NCBI RefSeq assembly: GCF_014898815.1
Contig: NW_026515482.1
Location: 3,348,001 to 3,412,000, forward strand
Source: Panonychus citri
Taxonomy: Eukaryota; Arthropoda; Arachnida; Trombidiformes; Tetranychidae
Direction: 5' to 3'
Length of the DNA stretch: 64,000 bases
This document shows positions 1 through 9,790 of the stretch, one piece after another. The translations under genes were made by a program, and so were the position numbers. Every line of letters starts with the position of its first letter. Within the stretch, counting starts at the first letter, position 1. Under the pieces are notes generated by a model. That model ran no database searches. It was not told the origin of the DNA and saw only the letters and a program-made list of their open reading frames with translations.

Positions 1-2232
1 TGAGGGAGATAAAAGAATTGAAATGCAAAAAAAAGAGAAATTCATTGTGAACCTTTTTCATTTTCTTTGTTTTCTTCACTTATATCACCATAATTGTTCT
101 GAATATTCATTGAACATTCTGATCGTTCTGATTTCTCAATATTCCAAGTTGAACTTTGGTTTATATCAACAGATTCGTTCGTTGAAACGAAATAAAAAGG
201 TTAACAGATTAAAGAGTAAAATTTGATCTATGGTTTGGATTATCCGATTTGGAGTTTTGGTAATTTCGACTATTTTTTACTTCATCTTATCGCATCATCG
301 CTATTCTCATGATAAATCTCTGTTTGTGGGATTAGAATTGATGATAATCTTTGATTATCCTTAGAAAATTAAATCTTATCTTCTCTTTGATAATCGGCTT
401 TCTAAACGTCGGTTATTTTCAACTTTTCCATGTGAAAGATTTCACAAATTCTTGAATATACAAAATGTTCGTTAGCTGATCTGATGGCGAATTTGAACAT
501 TTGATTATCTCAACGATTATTGAGAGAAAAAGAAAGAGAGGGAAAAAGAGATCCCAGTAATGCCATCTATTGGTTTGTCGACATTATGATGTTCAGGAGA
601 TACGAATTTCAAATCACTTAGAACAACCGAATACAGAAAATCTGAGGTCTTAAGAAACATTCCCCGATGTGAAATCGATTTGATTCAAATTACCATTTTT
701 TCTTGGAATGGCTATTGTAAGGATTGCAGAAATCGTAACAAGGGCTGCCCAATTTGAGTCGTGCAATGGAAGTACCGGTCATCAGTTTCCATTTCGAGTG
801 CTAATTTCTTCGAGCTTACTTGCTTGATTGTGATCTGTTCTTGCTAATATTTAGAGAAAATGTGTAAGTCTTTTGTGCTGTAATTAGTCAAATCACCAGA
901 AAGGTCATTTTGAAACACTAGTCTCACAAAGTCGAAAAAGTGGTACATTTGCGTGTACAAAAAAAAATTTATGGACTTTTTTGGAACAATAATGAAGTTC
1001 GAGTTGAGATCTTTTGATTGGTGTGCTTGTTAATTTAATCAGAGTTTGTATTCTGAAGATATGACATCTAAAAGCTGAAAATTTCGCTAATAAATGATGG
1101 AAAATACAAACTTGGGACAGCACCAGCGGTCGGAAATTGAGCTATGGGCAGATCTGTGGACTGATTCTTAGCTAATCTTGACCTGTAGCATCGATCGGTA
1201 CCAATAATGAATCAAAAGCGATTTCACATCGCGGACATTTCCCTTGTAGGAAATTTTTAATATTTCTATCGAAAAAGATGACAATTAGATTATTTCTATA
1301 GAATTTTTCTGTTCGAAAATGCCAAAAACATTGGTTAGCATTTTCTCTCTACTTTTGTTTCTTTCTTTCTTCAACATTGACCTTAAATGAGCTGATGAAA
1401 TTTCGATGGAAAAATAATCGCTATTTACTCTATTATAATGGGAATTATTTATTTTTTTAAGTTCCATAAGCATAAAGATAATCCATTTTAATTTTTTCCG
1501 TTGTTATTATTATTGTTTCTCTTTAAATTGTTAATCCTTTCAGTCCCCTGAGGCCACAATGGTCAAGGAGACAATTTTACCGGTAAAAAAAGTGAACTTT
1601 AAATGGACGCACCTCAAGGTGACATCTATTGGAAGATTAGTCTAACATTGAACTTTTTGAATAATTGAACCTCAATTCAAACGATAAACTCAGAAAAAAA
1701 CTCTTTTAATTATCTCTGTGGTAATTTAATCAACATTTAGTTGGAGTTTAATTAAAATCTAGCAAAAACTATCAAGAAAAAGTTCAATTATACAAAATGA
1801 GTCAAAAAGATGAAAAAATTTTGTTGATTAGCTAAAAAAATCCAATGGATGACTAATCCATTCAATAAACTAATTAAACTAAAGATTTACTATGTTATGA
1901 TGAGTTAATTAGTTTAACTGATTAACACAATGAATGGTCAGTTATCTTAATTGTCTTAAATTACGATGAGAAAACTAGAAAACAATCAAATTGAAACTCG
2001 AATCGAAAAGATTACAACCCAAAGTTACTCATGTTTCTACATCGACAGAGAAAAAGAACTGAACAAGATGAGAGTAAATTTCGATCAATTATCAATCAAT
2101 CATCACAATGAAATTAGAATAGAAAATTTTCCAAGTTAATTTCAATTGAGAATTTAAAAGAAATCAAATTAAATTAAATTAACCGCTTTTCGATTAATCA
2201 TCGAAGATTTTGAGTAATTAATTTTCCAATAG
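1..2232. other. No complete gene; one candidate small exon
   Basis: No open frame here looks like a conserved protein. The only exon-like piece is about 1543-1581 on the plus strand. A pyrimidine-rich stretch ending in TTTCAG precedes it, a GTAAAA donor follows it, and it reads SPEATMVKETILP in phase 0. Reading through that donor, the frame stays open to a second possible donor near 1618. This piece is richer in G and C than its surroundings. The rest is AT-rich spacer. Whether a gene enters from the left cannot be settled from this window. Confidence 0.3.
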
Positions 2233-2274
2233 ATGGAAACACTTAATAAGAAAGTGGAAGCAGCTGTCAAGTTG
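2233..2274 (+). other. Candidate 14-codon internal exon of a host gene
   Basis: A 42-base stretch reading METLNKKVEAAVKL is preceded by an acceptor (TTTTCCAATAG) and followed by a consensus donor (GTGAGTG). It starts and ends in phase 0, so it could join the phase-0 candidate exon at 1543-1581. The sequence is charged and helix-like, and I do not recognise the protein. Retrotransposon coding sequence begins only a few bases past the donor, so the element may sit in the following intron. Without splicing, the frame stops at 2284. Confidence 0.3.
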
Positions 2275-2278
2275 GTGA

Positions 2279-3243
2279 GTGAATGATTATCCTCAGTTGT
2301 CGTTAGGTTACTATCGATCTGAACTTTTTCATGACACACAACTCAAACGTAAAAACAGTGTCAGAATTGTGGCCAAAACCAATGATAATGAAATCACTGA
2401 ACAACTTAAAAAAGTAGCTGATACTCCATGGACCAAACCTGATAATTGGATATGGGTTGAAAATATAAAATTGAACCTGTACTACTGATCAACTCTACTG
2501 AACAATCGGGAAAATGGACTCACAATTAAACACAAACTTACCACCTCTCTTCAAACAATTGAAGATCCTGCTGCCGGGAAAATAAGCACCATTGCAGTTT
2601 TAAAAAACGCATGCAAGATCGTCACGGATAACTCTCAGGATCGCTCAATGGTAAAAGATCTTATTGAAAAAATCATCAAAGAGGAAAAATGGAATCTTAA
2701 AATAACTGAACCAACCTTATCACCCATAATTATCTCAATTGACATAAAACTGGACTGTGACAACTGGCATAAAGAACAATGGGACTCCTGGGTACAAAGA
2801 GTCAAAATCTGGAATTCATTATCGGCGGAGAGCAAACTCAAAGTTATAAGTGTGGACAACAGAATCACTCATAAGAGAATACTAATGAAATAGACTCTAA
2901 AACTAGGTCACTCCTCGAAACGAACAAACTCAAGGGTGAGCTCAGTGTTGGATGGCAGAAGATAAAAATATCTGATAACATTGGCCTGAACTTGTGTCAT
3001 AACTGTAACAGATATGGTCATAAAAATCAAAACTGTCAATATCAAGTATGCTGTGGTTGTGTTGGCCCTCACAGATCAGCAGACTGTCAACACAAAACAA
3101 TTCTGAACGACATCGATGCTCTGCATGCAATGGAAAACTGGACACTCTGTCTGGTCATTGAAATGCCCAGAGCTAATGAGACAAATAAAACTCAATATAC
3201 AAAGAATCAACCATACCTATTCTCATGTAATTGTCAACAATAG
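2279..3243 (+). pseudogene. LINE ORF1 (gag-like) remnant with two zinc knuckles
   Basis: This is an RNA-binding gag of a non-LTR element. One frame runs from 2279 to about 2890, broken by TGA at 2486-2488. After a one-base shift near 2885, a second frame runs to the stop at 3243. The second part begins with the SVGWQKIKI-type segment that precedes zinc knuckles in Jockey/R1 gags. It then shows CX2CX4HX4C (CHNCNRYGHKNQNC) and a second knuckle, CX2CX3HX4C (CGCVGPHRSADC region). The N-terminus looks truncated. The stop and frameshift make it non-functional as written. It differs clearly from the intact gag at 4420-5319. Confidence 0.75.
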
Positions 3244-3442
3244 AAATCCATAATTAATATGAATTTACCGCATCACACACTCTTCGCCAGATGGAGCTAA
3301 TTGAAGTAAAATTACTTAAACACCTCAACACAAACAACGTAAACAACTCACTTACCTGTCTTATTTATCACCCAAAATCATTTAACTTTCTCTGTGTATC
3401 CAACTAAATAAACCAAGTTATTAAAAGTACTCATTATTACCT

Positions 3443-3450
3443 TATATAAA
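3443..3450 (+). promoter_or_regulatory. TATA-like box upstream of ORF X
   Basis: TATATAAA lies 27 bases before the ATG at 3477. A start site about 30 bases downstream would leave almost no leader, so it may be fortuitous. It is noted because two later ORFs of the element also have TATA-like sequences upstream. AT-rich DNA makes chance matches common. Confidence 0.25.
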
Positions 3451-3476
3451 ATCATCAATTTGTACAACTGATTAGT

Positions 3477-4130
3477 ATGGCTGATCAGGAACTCTCTACT
3501 TCCAGAAAAATAGTGAAACCAACTGCAAAAGAGTACATTGAGGCTCTTAATCTCAAAGGCCTACAACCCAATGAGAAGATAATACAATTTGAAGAATACA
3601 ATGAAACAGACTATGAAACTACTCCACTGATGCCTGGTCCTGGTGAAGTTATTGTAATGTTCCTTATTCCGCTATCTACTAGGTTAAATCCGAAGGCTGT
3701 TAAGGATGCTGTTGTTGGTAATAACAAGAAATTTGGTAATGGTATCTCAAATGTAAAATTATATAAAACAAAAAATTTTCAGAAAATTGAGATAGCTATG
3801 TCAATCACCATGAGAAACAACCTTGTAATTAAAACGAATCTCTGGATCATGCTTAAGGGAATAAGATACATGGCCATCGATAAACTCCCTGGGGAGGTAG
3901 CAACAGAGATACTGGAGAAAGACTTAAAAACCAGAGTGAAACTAATTAAGGAAGCTGCTATCAAATTCGGTTATGAACACAAGATAATGCTTGGATCTCT
4001 CACGATCGAGAAAGTAAATCTAGTGGGTGTAAAATCGGAATTCGTTTATATTGATGAAAAAAAAATGTTTCCTTCTCAATCACAGTATAATCAACAACAA
4101 ACTACCCGCTCTTATCACTCACATGATTAA
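3477..4130 (+). CDS. LINE-internal ORF X, 217 aa, unknown function
   Basis: An intact ATG-to-stop frame of 217 codons between the decayed gag and the second gag. The N-terminal third is acidic and proline-containing. Residues 55-160 alternate beta-like hydrophobic segments (VIVMFLIPL, IEIAMSITM, LWIMLKGIRYMAI) with charged helices. That pattern would suit an RRM-like or gag N-terminal fold, but I cannot assign it. The C-terminus is a polar Gln/Ser/Tyr/His tail. No zinc motif, signal peptide or membrane segment is seen. Being intact between broken ORFs suggests either recent insertion or selection. It could be the N-terminal half of a split ORF1, or a separate accessory protein. Confidence 0.55.
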   Translation: MADQELSTSRKIVKPTAKEYIEALNLKGLQPNEKIIQFEEYNETDYETTPLMPGPGEVIVMFLIPLSTRLNPKAVKDAVVGNNKKFGNGISNVKLYKTKNFQKIEIAMSITMRNNLVIKTNLWIMLKGIRYMAIDKLPGEVATEILEKDLKTRVKLIKEAAIKFGYEHKIMLGSLTIEKVNLVGVKSEFVYIDEKKMFPSQSQYNQQQTTRSYHSHD

Positions 4131-4334
4131 CCTAAAAGCTAAACCCATTTTAATTTAACAACAAGCAAATGAACTGAATGACTAATATAAAAACTACCAT
4201 ATATCATCATATACTAATACTAATCATATACAGCTCCCCAAATCAAATCAAATCTAAATTTACAATTGTGACTTACCAATAGAAGCATCCATCTTATAAT
4301 ACTATAAGTTATTAAGTGTCTATTCCCCAAAGTG

Positions 4335-4341
4335 TATAAAT
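4335..4341 (+). promoter_or_regulatory. TATA-like box upstream of gag 2
   Basis: TATAAAT lies about 80 bases before the ATG at 4420, a spacing that would give a leader of about 50 bases. This is sequence resemblance only. Confidence 0.25.
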
Positions 4342-4419
4342 CAATTACAATCGACTTCAAAAAAACGAACAAAATTAATAATTGTAGTTCTCTAACAACA
4401 CATACAAATTACAACCCAA

Positions 4420-5319
4420 ATGGCTCGTGAAAATGATGTAATGGTTGACGGTGTTAGAAGTGCTTCTCCTGGTCTAAGATTTTTCAGCAATTTTGACAAT
4501 TTTGTTCAATATTCCAAAGTGGCCATCACTGCATTGAATGAAGCTGATCTAACTAGACTCATCACTCTTCTCACCTATGACTCCTTCTTTGCCGATAACT
4601 GCTATGATTCTGAAATCGCCATATCATGGGCTAATCTCACAGTCACCTACTCCACCCAAACTGAAAACAAATACACTGTTAGAGATCACATTCTGGATCA
4701 GGACTGGTGGGATGATGAAATATATAATCTACTGAATTTAAGTGAGGAACCGACACAATTTATCCTCTTTCATAATAATGAAGATATTGACACCAATGAT
4801 AAAGCTCAAGAGTTTATTCGAAGCAGTTCATCGGAAGAATGGAATAACATGGATACCAGAGTGATTAAAACAAACAAAGCCAGAGATAATGTACTTTCTA
4901 TTATATTCGAATGTGAAGAAAGAGAAATGATAAGACAGTTGGACTGGAAAATCACAATCAGGGGGAAGAATTGTATTATTGCAGATTACATTGGACTTGA
5001 ACAATGTGTATTCTGTTGTAACTTGTTTGGTCTCAAAAATGATCGCTGCTCTTGTAATATGATCATTCCGAAATGCTCTGTATGCAACGGCAACTTTCAT
5101 GGCAGAACTAATACAGCTAATTACTGTTCAAATCAGCCCAAATGTGGACTATGTTATAGAGCGAACTTTCTTAATGGCACCAGAATTGATGACAATCATC
5201 CTAGTAATTACTTCGCCTGTATAACCCTCTCAGATTACGTGGTGCGATGCCTACTAACCAAAGGAAGACACTATCAAAGCCTAAGACTAGCTCTCTTCTC
5301 ACCAATGATTTACAACTAA
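4420..5319 (+). CDS. Second LINE gag-like protein, 299 aa, intact
   Basis: An uninterrupted gag-like ORF. Residues about 150-195 carry the segment typical of Jockey/R1 gags just before the knuckles: a beta strand with SIIFEC, then LDWKITIRGKNCIIADYIGL. A cysteine-rich block of about 75 residues follows. It comprises CVFCCNLFG...C, CSVCNGNFH...NYC and CGLCYRANF...HPSNYFAC, the last resembling the classic CX2C...HPANYxGC knuckle with an insertion. The family role is binding element RNA in the nucleus. It is unlike the decayed gag at 2279-3243, so the element carries two divergent gags. Unlike the enzyme ORFs it has no frame breaks. A domesticated gag is an alternative. Confidence 0.7.
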   Translation: MARENDVMVDGVRSASPGLRFFSNFDNFVQYSKVAITALNEADLTRLITLLTYDSFFADNCYDSEIAISWANLTVTYSTQTENKYTVRDHILDQDWWDDEIYNLLNLSEEPTQFILFHNNEDIDTNDKAQEFIRSSSSEEWNNMDTRVIKTNKARDNVLSIIFECEEREMIRQLDWKITIRGKNCIIADYIGLEQCVFCCNLFGLKNDRCSCNMIIPKCSVCNGNFHGRTNTANYCSNQPKCGLCYRANFLNGTRIDDNHPSNYFACITLSDYVVRCLLTKGRHYQSLRLALFSPMIYN

Positions 5320-5730
5320 AGATTTGAGAATCACAACAATAAAACAGATTCTCTGCTGCCTATCTAAGCCCAACAACAATAACTAAACAGTAATTATACT
5401 AAGAATTATCTATAGATCATAAAACTATAAAATCTAAAGAAAAATCTCTCTTTTCACATTTTCTCATTCCTAATTGCAAACTTATCTTAATTATCTTCAG
5501 ACCCTCTCAATTCCTAAAATTTCTGTAAAACTAAACTACTCAATTTCAATTACATTAACCTATAACCAATTTAGCTCATATTTCGATCAATAACTAACTC
5601 TAATACTAACAAACTATTATTACACAATTGTTTCTAAATTAAATAAATATCATACAATAAACAATCAACATTCGCAGATTAACAAATAATCAAAACTAAA
5701 CAGTTACAATTAATTAAAACAAACACTATG

Positions 5731-5795
5731 ATTGGCTACTACCAAATCCAATCACCCCCTTCTCACTCAAATTACATAAGACACATTATATAAAA
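5731..5795 (+). promoter_or_regulatory. CCAAT plus TATA promoter-like block before ORF Y
   Basis: ATTGGCT (reverse CCAAT) at 5731-5737, CCAATC at 5748-5753 and TATATAAAA at 5787-5795 stand in normal pol II promoter order. They lie 90-160 bases before the ATG at 5888. A start near 5815-5825 would give a leader of about 65 bases. This is the best promoter-like arrangement inside the element. There is no direct evidence of transcription. Confidence 0.4.
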
Positions 5796-5887
5796 GCAGC
5801 ACCATTAATTCAAATTCACTAGTATCTAGCGACTCTTTAACTGTCCTGAACTGAAACTCTATAAAATTTCCTTAACTTTAATTTATC

Positions 5888-6322
5888 ATGTTCTATGAGG
5901 ATCAACATGTTCTATTTTACCTCCAACAACCTGAACAAACAGTTTTTGAATGTAATGTGCCAATCGAGGAAAATGATAACATCATTAACGACAACGTATT
6001 GACCAGAAATGATTTAACTCACAAAAGTTACGTCATAATGATTGACACTGATGATGAAGACATTGGTTTTGGAATACCTCCTGAGACGGAAGCTCAACTC
6101 GCAATTCTTGGCACCTACATACATAATGATTATGTTCAAAAAATATGGAATTGGCACGAAGTCGAGATCAACAACAACATCTATGTTACAATCAGAAGTG
6201 ACGTCTTTGCCTCCACACTACACAACATCATATGGTTCAAAAGATCGGGCCGTCTATTTGTGAAATCACTTGTTCAAAGAGAAATGATCGAGCGTCATCT
6301 CGCTGCCATTGTACCCAACTGA
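5888..6322 (+). CDS. LINE-internal ORF Y, 144 aa, unknown function
   Basis: An intact 144-codon ORF with no recognised domain. The first half is acidic (EENDN, DTDDEDIGF). The second half is more basic and aromatic (KIWNWHEVEI, IIWFKRSGRLF) and ends in a helix with LVQREMIERHL. No cysteines suggest zinc binding and there is no signal peptide. It lies between gag 2 and the endonuclease, behind a promoter-like block. It may be an accessory protein of the element or a fragment of another ORF. Confidence 0.45.
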   Translation: MFYEDQHVLFYLQQPEQTVFECNVPIEENDNIINDNVLTRNDLTHKSYVIMIDTDDEDIGFGIPPETEAQLAILGTYIHNDYVQKIWNWHEVEINNNIYVTIRSDVFASTLHNIIWFKRSGRLFVKSLVQREMIERHLAAIVPN

Positions 6323-6613
6323 TTCGTGGGTCACTCTCCATGATCATTCCCTGATTGGCTCTCACTCACAGGACATATGTAACAACCCGCCCTCACTCCC
6401 CTCACCATTTTCCTTCTTTACTTTTCTACTCTTATTGAACTAGAAGCATCACAAAACACCACACTTAATAACTACTGCAAACACTTACTATTACTGTTAT
6501 CACTGAAACAATATACTTATATCCCTATATATTCCGTTTAATATCTGTAATTCACTACAATTGTACCTTCACAGTTTCCTAAATCAACGATAATAAAATT
6601 CCCAGCAATTCAA

Positions 6614-7472
6614 ATGGATGTTCGAATTATTTGTATTAATTGCCACTCAAGAAAAAACAATCAACATATATATGAATTAGTGAACAAACACAACTCAATA
6701 GTTGTAGCCTCAGAAGACGAGGACTACAGACCTGGTACCAACAAGATTAAAGGTTCGAGAATAAGCCTGATTATACCTAAGGAGTGGACAATGATCAATA
6801 GTAAAATACTTGTGAACAACATCATAGTTGCTGATATAAAAAAGAAAATGTATAATAAGACTCATCTGTATATATCGCCCACCATCGAAAATTGAACCAC
6901 TACAAACTCTAACTGAACTATTAATGAATCTTGATAATCCCACCTTTATAGTAGGTGACATAAATATGGAACTACATATCTGGACTGATTGCCCTCGTTT
7001 GGAAAAACACTTACCGAAAGCCACTGTTACTCAACTTGAAACTACACTAAATGTCAAAAAATTCAAAAGTCTAACGTTGAGAAACAGACTAAGCTACACT
7101 AGACAATCGGTGAACAGAAAATCCAAACTGAAAGGCAGCAACATTGATATAATACTTACCAATGCGAAAGTCTTTTCAAATGAATGTGAATATTTACAAT
7201 TTGAGAACCTTGATCATCTCATGATAAAGTGTCGCACCACCATCAAATTCAACATGAATATACTAAAAAACCTGACACCTCGAATACCGATCTATGATAA
7301 AACTCTCCTAATCTCACATGACATCGAACAAATGACATGCAACATATTAAATCATGCGATACCAATATCATATCGTAACTCACATGGAAAACATAATCGA
7401 AGGACTCGAAAACTCAAAAAGAAATTGACTACACTGAAATCCCTCAGAAAAATGAGAGGTACAATACTGTAA
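6614..7472 (+). pseudogene. LINE apurinic-type endonuclease, frameshifted
   Basis: This is the N-terminal part of LINE ORF2, the endonuclease that nicks target DNA. The first frame (6614-6895) opens with the family's start pattern, RIICINCHSRK, and has an acidic VVASEDED segment in place of the usual catalytic Glu. After a one-base shift near 6888, the second frame (open from about 6891) carries FIVGDINMELHIW, the usual GDFN motif, then the NIDIILTN and NLDHLMIKC segments matching the family's D-I-hydrophobic and SDH positions. It ends at 7472 in a lysine-rich linker. Two further shifts, near 7445 and 7540, separate it from the reverse transcriptase. It cannot be active as written unless the indels are sequencing errors. 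Confidence 0.75.
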
Positions 7473-7548
7473 TGAACAAACTCAAAGAAAGTGCCAAATC
7501 ACGAAAACCAAACTTATTAAACTATCAACACTGGAACTTCAAAAACTC

Positions 7549-9660
7549 ATGAACGAGAAAAAATTTGATCCTGTTTACAAAAATGATCCGTTACTAATCA
7601 AAAACAGAAATTACTTTTCCAAATGGCGCAATGAAAATCAACGATATGATAACCAAAACTTCATCTCACTAACACCACATGAAATAACAAACCTTAAGAA
7701 AATGAACTTTAAAAAGTCATCGGGTTATGCTGACGCATTTACGGTCAACAAATGGAACAAGTTCTGGGAAAACAACACTGACACGGTAATTGAACTGATA
7801 AACAACATCTTCGAAACAGGCTTTATACCCAAGCAACTAAAAATCAGTGGTGGAACTGAAATCCCCAAAGCAAATGGGGGACACAGAATCATAAGAACCC
7901 AAGCATTTATTGCAAAGATAATAGACCTGATTCTTGCAAGAAGACTAAAAAAATGGATGAAAGACAGAATAGACATGGATCTTCAATTTGCATACCTGAA
8001 ACATGATCGAATTGATTTTCTGATGGAGCTGTACAAGTACTCTAGTGACTACTCCTCTATTGTTATATCTGATATAACTAAAGCTTTTGATAAGATTGAC
8101 AGAGAAGCTTTCATGTCAAGAATCAGGCACATGGACAAACAAACCTGCTGGCTTATTGAAAATTTTATGATTGGCAGACAACTAAGAACTTTTCAAAATG
8201 GCAAGCTCATCACAGAGGATGATCCTGAAAGTCTGCAAGGACTCAGTCTTGGGCCACTTTTATTTGTTCTAGGACTTGATGAAACTTTAAAAATATTAAA
8301 CAATAGACCAAATAAACAACGACTCCTAGCCTATGCAGATGACCTCATCATTATGTCGAATAACCAAATAAATACTCTTTCTGAAACGAACATCAGAATG
8401 AGCAAAATTGGTCTTGCTCTAAACATGGAAAAAACAAAGCCACTAACGATCGAACCAACGAATAAGAAGCAAAATCCGGTGGTAGGATATGAACTATGGT
8501 ATTCAAACAATGAACTACGAATAATTAATGAAGCCATATCGAGATGTAAATTAAATGAACTTCAAATACAACTCATGAAACAAATGAGTCTCGATCAAGT
8601 CAAGATCATGTACAACTCACATCTAGCTCACCTGCTTGATCACCTAGGTATGGCTCCTTGGCTAGACAACAAACTATACACCTTCAGGATTAATCATCTA
8701 CTCAAAATTGGAAGGAAAATCACATGCAGAATAATGAATCAAACCAAACTAAGAAACTACTGGTTTGAATTCATACTGGACATGCCGAATCCAGCAATTA
8801 AGTACATGACTCATATGCTGGTTAAATGCATGACGAATGAAGTCGAACCCAAATCATTTCCTATTATCTACATTCTTGATGAGATATTCAGACGAGATGA
8901 GTTAAAATATATAACGCACTATGAGAAATACTCTGAAACAGTAAACAGACCTATTGATGGGATGACTACTAGAACAATTTCACAGACAAAGACCATTATC
9001 AAGATCCTGAAAGTTACCAACATGTACAACACCTTCTGTATTCAAAAAACTGGAACAAATCTACATAGACATATAACCACTATATGCCCTAAGAGAAGTC
9101 AATTTGATACAGAAAGGATGCTGATCAAGATAATTGATAACACAGTTGAAAAGAAAACCAAAAATATAATAATACTCCCAACTCAATTCAACAAATACAA
9201 TTTAAAGACACTCCAAACCATAATGATGATAAATGAAATTGAATATGAAATTACTATGGACAAAGAACTATGCCTTCTGGATGAAAAGGACATTGAACAT
9301 GAAAGTGGTTACATGACACTAAATCAAATCAAAACCAAAATTCGAAAATTCCTAAAATCAATGGAAATGAAACAATTCAGAAAAAGAAATCTTGACCTCC
9401 TAAAGATCTTATATCCATACGGAACCACCAAAACTCACTTCTACTATGAAACAGCACTCATGTACAAGATAAATTATATTAACATTAACATTAACTATCT
9501 CATTCATGAATGTGCCATGCCAATGACCCACACACACTTAAAAGAATGTCCAAACTATAAACCAAAATGGGGAAACTGGAACATGAATAATAATAATTAC
9601 CATGAAACTAAAAGACTAATTGGAAATATTTTCAACAATATACAAGCAGCAAAATCATAA
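7549..9660 (+). CDS. LINE reverse transcriptase, 703 codons open
   Basis: Polymerase half of ORF2. Motifs in order are EIPKANGGHRII (region 1/2), the motif A core DITKAFDKID (Asp about residue 175), QGLSLGPLLF (motif B, Gly-Pro), LAYADDLIIM (catalytic YADD, about residues 262-265) and GLALNMEKTKPL (motif D with the conserved Lys). The C-terminal part ends in a CCHC-like motif, C-AMPMTHTHLKEC, starting near residue 655, as in many APE-type LINEs. The frame is open upstream to 7456, so the ATG at 7549 is probably internal to a longer ORF2 fused to the endonuclease in intact relatives. All catalytic residues are present, but the separate endonuclease frame means this copy would need help in trans. 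Confidence 0.85.
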   Translation: MNEKKFDPVYKNDPLLIKNRNYFSKWRNENQRYDNQNFISLTPHEITNLKKMNFKKSSGYADAFTVNKWNKFWENNTDTVIELINNIFETGFIPKQLKISGGTEIPKANGGHRIIRTQAFIAKIIDLILARRLKKWMKDRIDMDLQFAYLKHDRIDFLMELYKYSSDYSSIVISDITKAFDKIDREAFMSRIRHMDKQTCWLIENFMIGRQLRTFQNGKLITEDDPESLQGLSLGPLLFVLGLDETLKILNNRPNKQRLLAYADDLIIMSNNQINTLSETNIRMSKIGLALNMEKTKPLTIEPTNKKQNPVVGYELWYSNNELRIINEAISRCKLNELQIQLMKQMSLDQVKIMYNSHLAHLLDHLGMAPWLDNKLYTFRINHLLKIGRKITCRIMNQTKLRNYWFEFILDMPNPAIKYMTHMLVKCMTNEVEPKSFPIIYILDEIFRRDELKYITHYEKYSETVNRPIDGMTTRTISQTKTIIKILKVTNMYNTFCIQKTGTNLHRHITTICPKRSQFDTERMLIKIIDNTVEKKTKNIIILPTQFNKYNLKTLQTIMMINEIEYEITMDKELCLLDEKDIEHESGYMTLNQIKTKIRKFLKSMEMKQFRKRNLDLLKILYPYGTTKTHFYYETALMYKINYINININYLIHECAMPMTHTHLKECPNYKPKWGNWNMNNNNYHETKRLIGNIFNNIQAAKS

Positions 9661-9686
9661 ATCATGAATTTATAAATTGAATCAAC

Positions 9687-9778
9687 CTCGTTGAGACACA
9701 AAGTGTCCACTCCCAATGAGGGAGCCACTTCTCAAGTGGGAATAGCTGTTGAATCAGCACTTCATCCAAATGATGAAG
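9687..9778 (+). other. Array of five consecutive hairpins in the LINE 3' UTR
   Basis: Immediately after the reverse transcriptase stop, five short perfect stems follow one another: GACAC-aaa-GTGTC (9695-9707), TCCC-aatga-GGGA (9711-9723), CCACTT-ctc-AAGTGG (9725-9739), GCTG-ttgaat-CAGC (9745-9758) and CTTCAT-ccaaatg-ATGAAG (9760-9778). A weaker CTC-gtt-GAG precedes them at 9687-9695. In several LINE families the 3' UTR forms a structure that the element's own reverse transcriptase recognises, so that role is likely by analogy. A 76-codon ATG-less frame also crosses the region and is probably meaningless. Confidence 0.55.
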
Positions 9779-9790
9779 ACAACAAAATAT

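Larger units (their letters stand above)
2279..9790 (+). mobile_element. Multi-ORF non-LTR retrotransposon (Jockey/R1-like), mostly decayed
   Basis: A single sense-strand series of gag-like, endonuclease and reverse transcriptase sequence, with no LTRs or tyrosine recombinase seen, marks this as a LINE. The order is gag 1 (2279-3243, broken), ORF X (3477-4130), gag 2 (4420-5319, intact), ORF Y (5888-6322), endonuclease (6614-7472, frameshifted), reverse transcriptase (7549-9660, open) and a hairpin-rich 3' tail. The endonuclease-RT part matches the APE-type LINE plan, and the C-terminal CCHC-like motif after the RT fits that group. Both ends are estimates: the 5' end abuts an exon-like sequence at 2274, and no poly(A) tail or clear target-site duplication was found. 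Whether this is one element or nested relatives is open. Confidence 0.8.

Noticed and set aside
2279..9790. Endogenous virus interpretation of the multi-ORF region
   Set aside because: The gag knuckles, APE-type endonuclease and LINE-type RT with C-terminal CCHC are explained by a non-LTR retrotransposon. No capsid, envelope or polymerase of viral type is seen.
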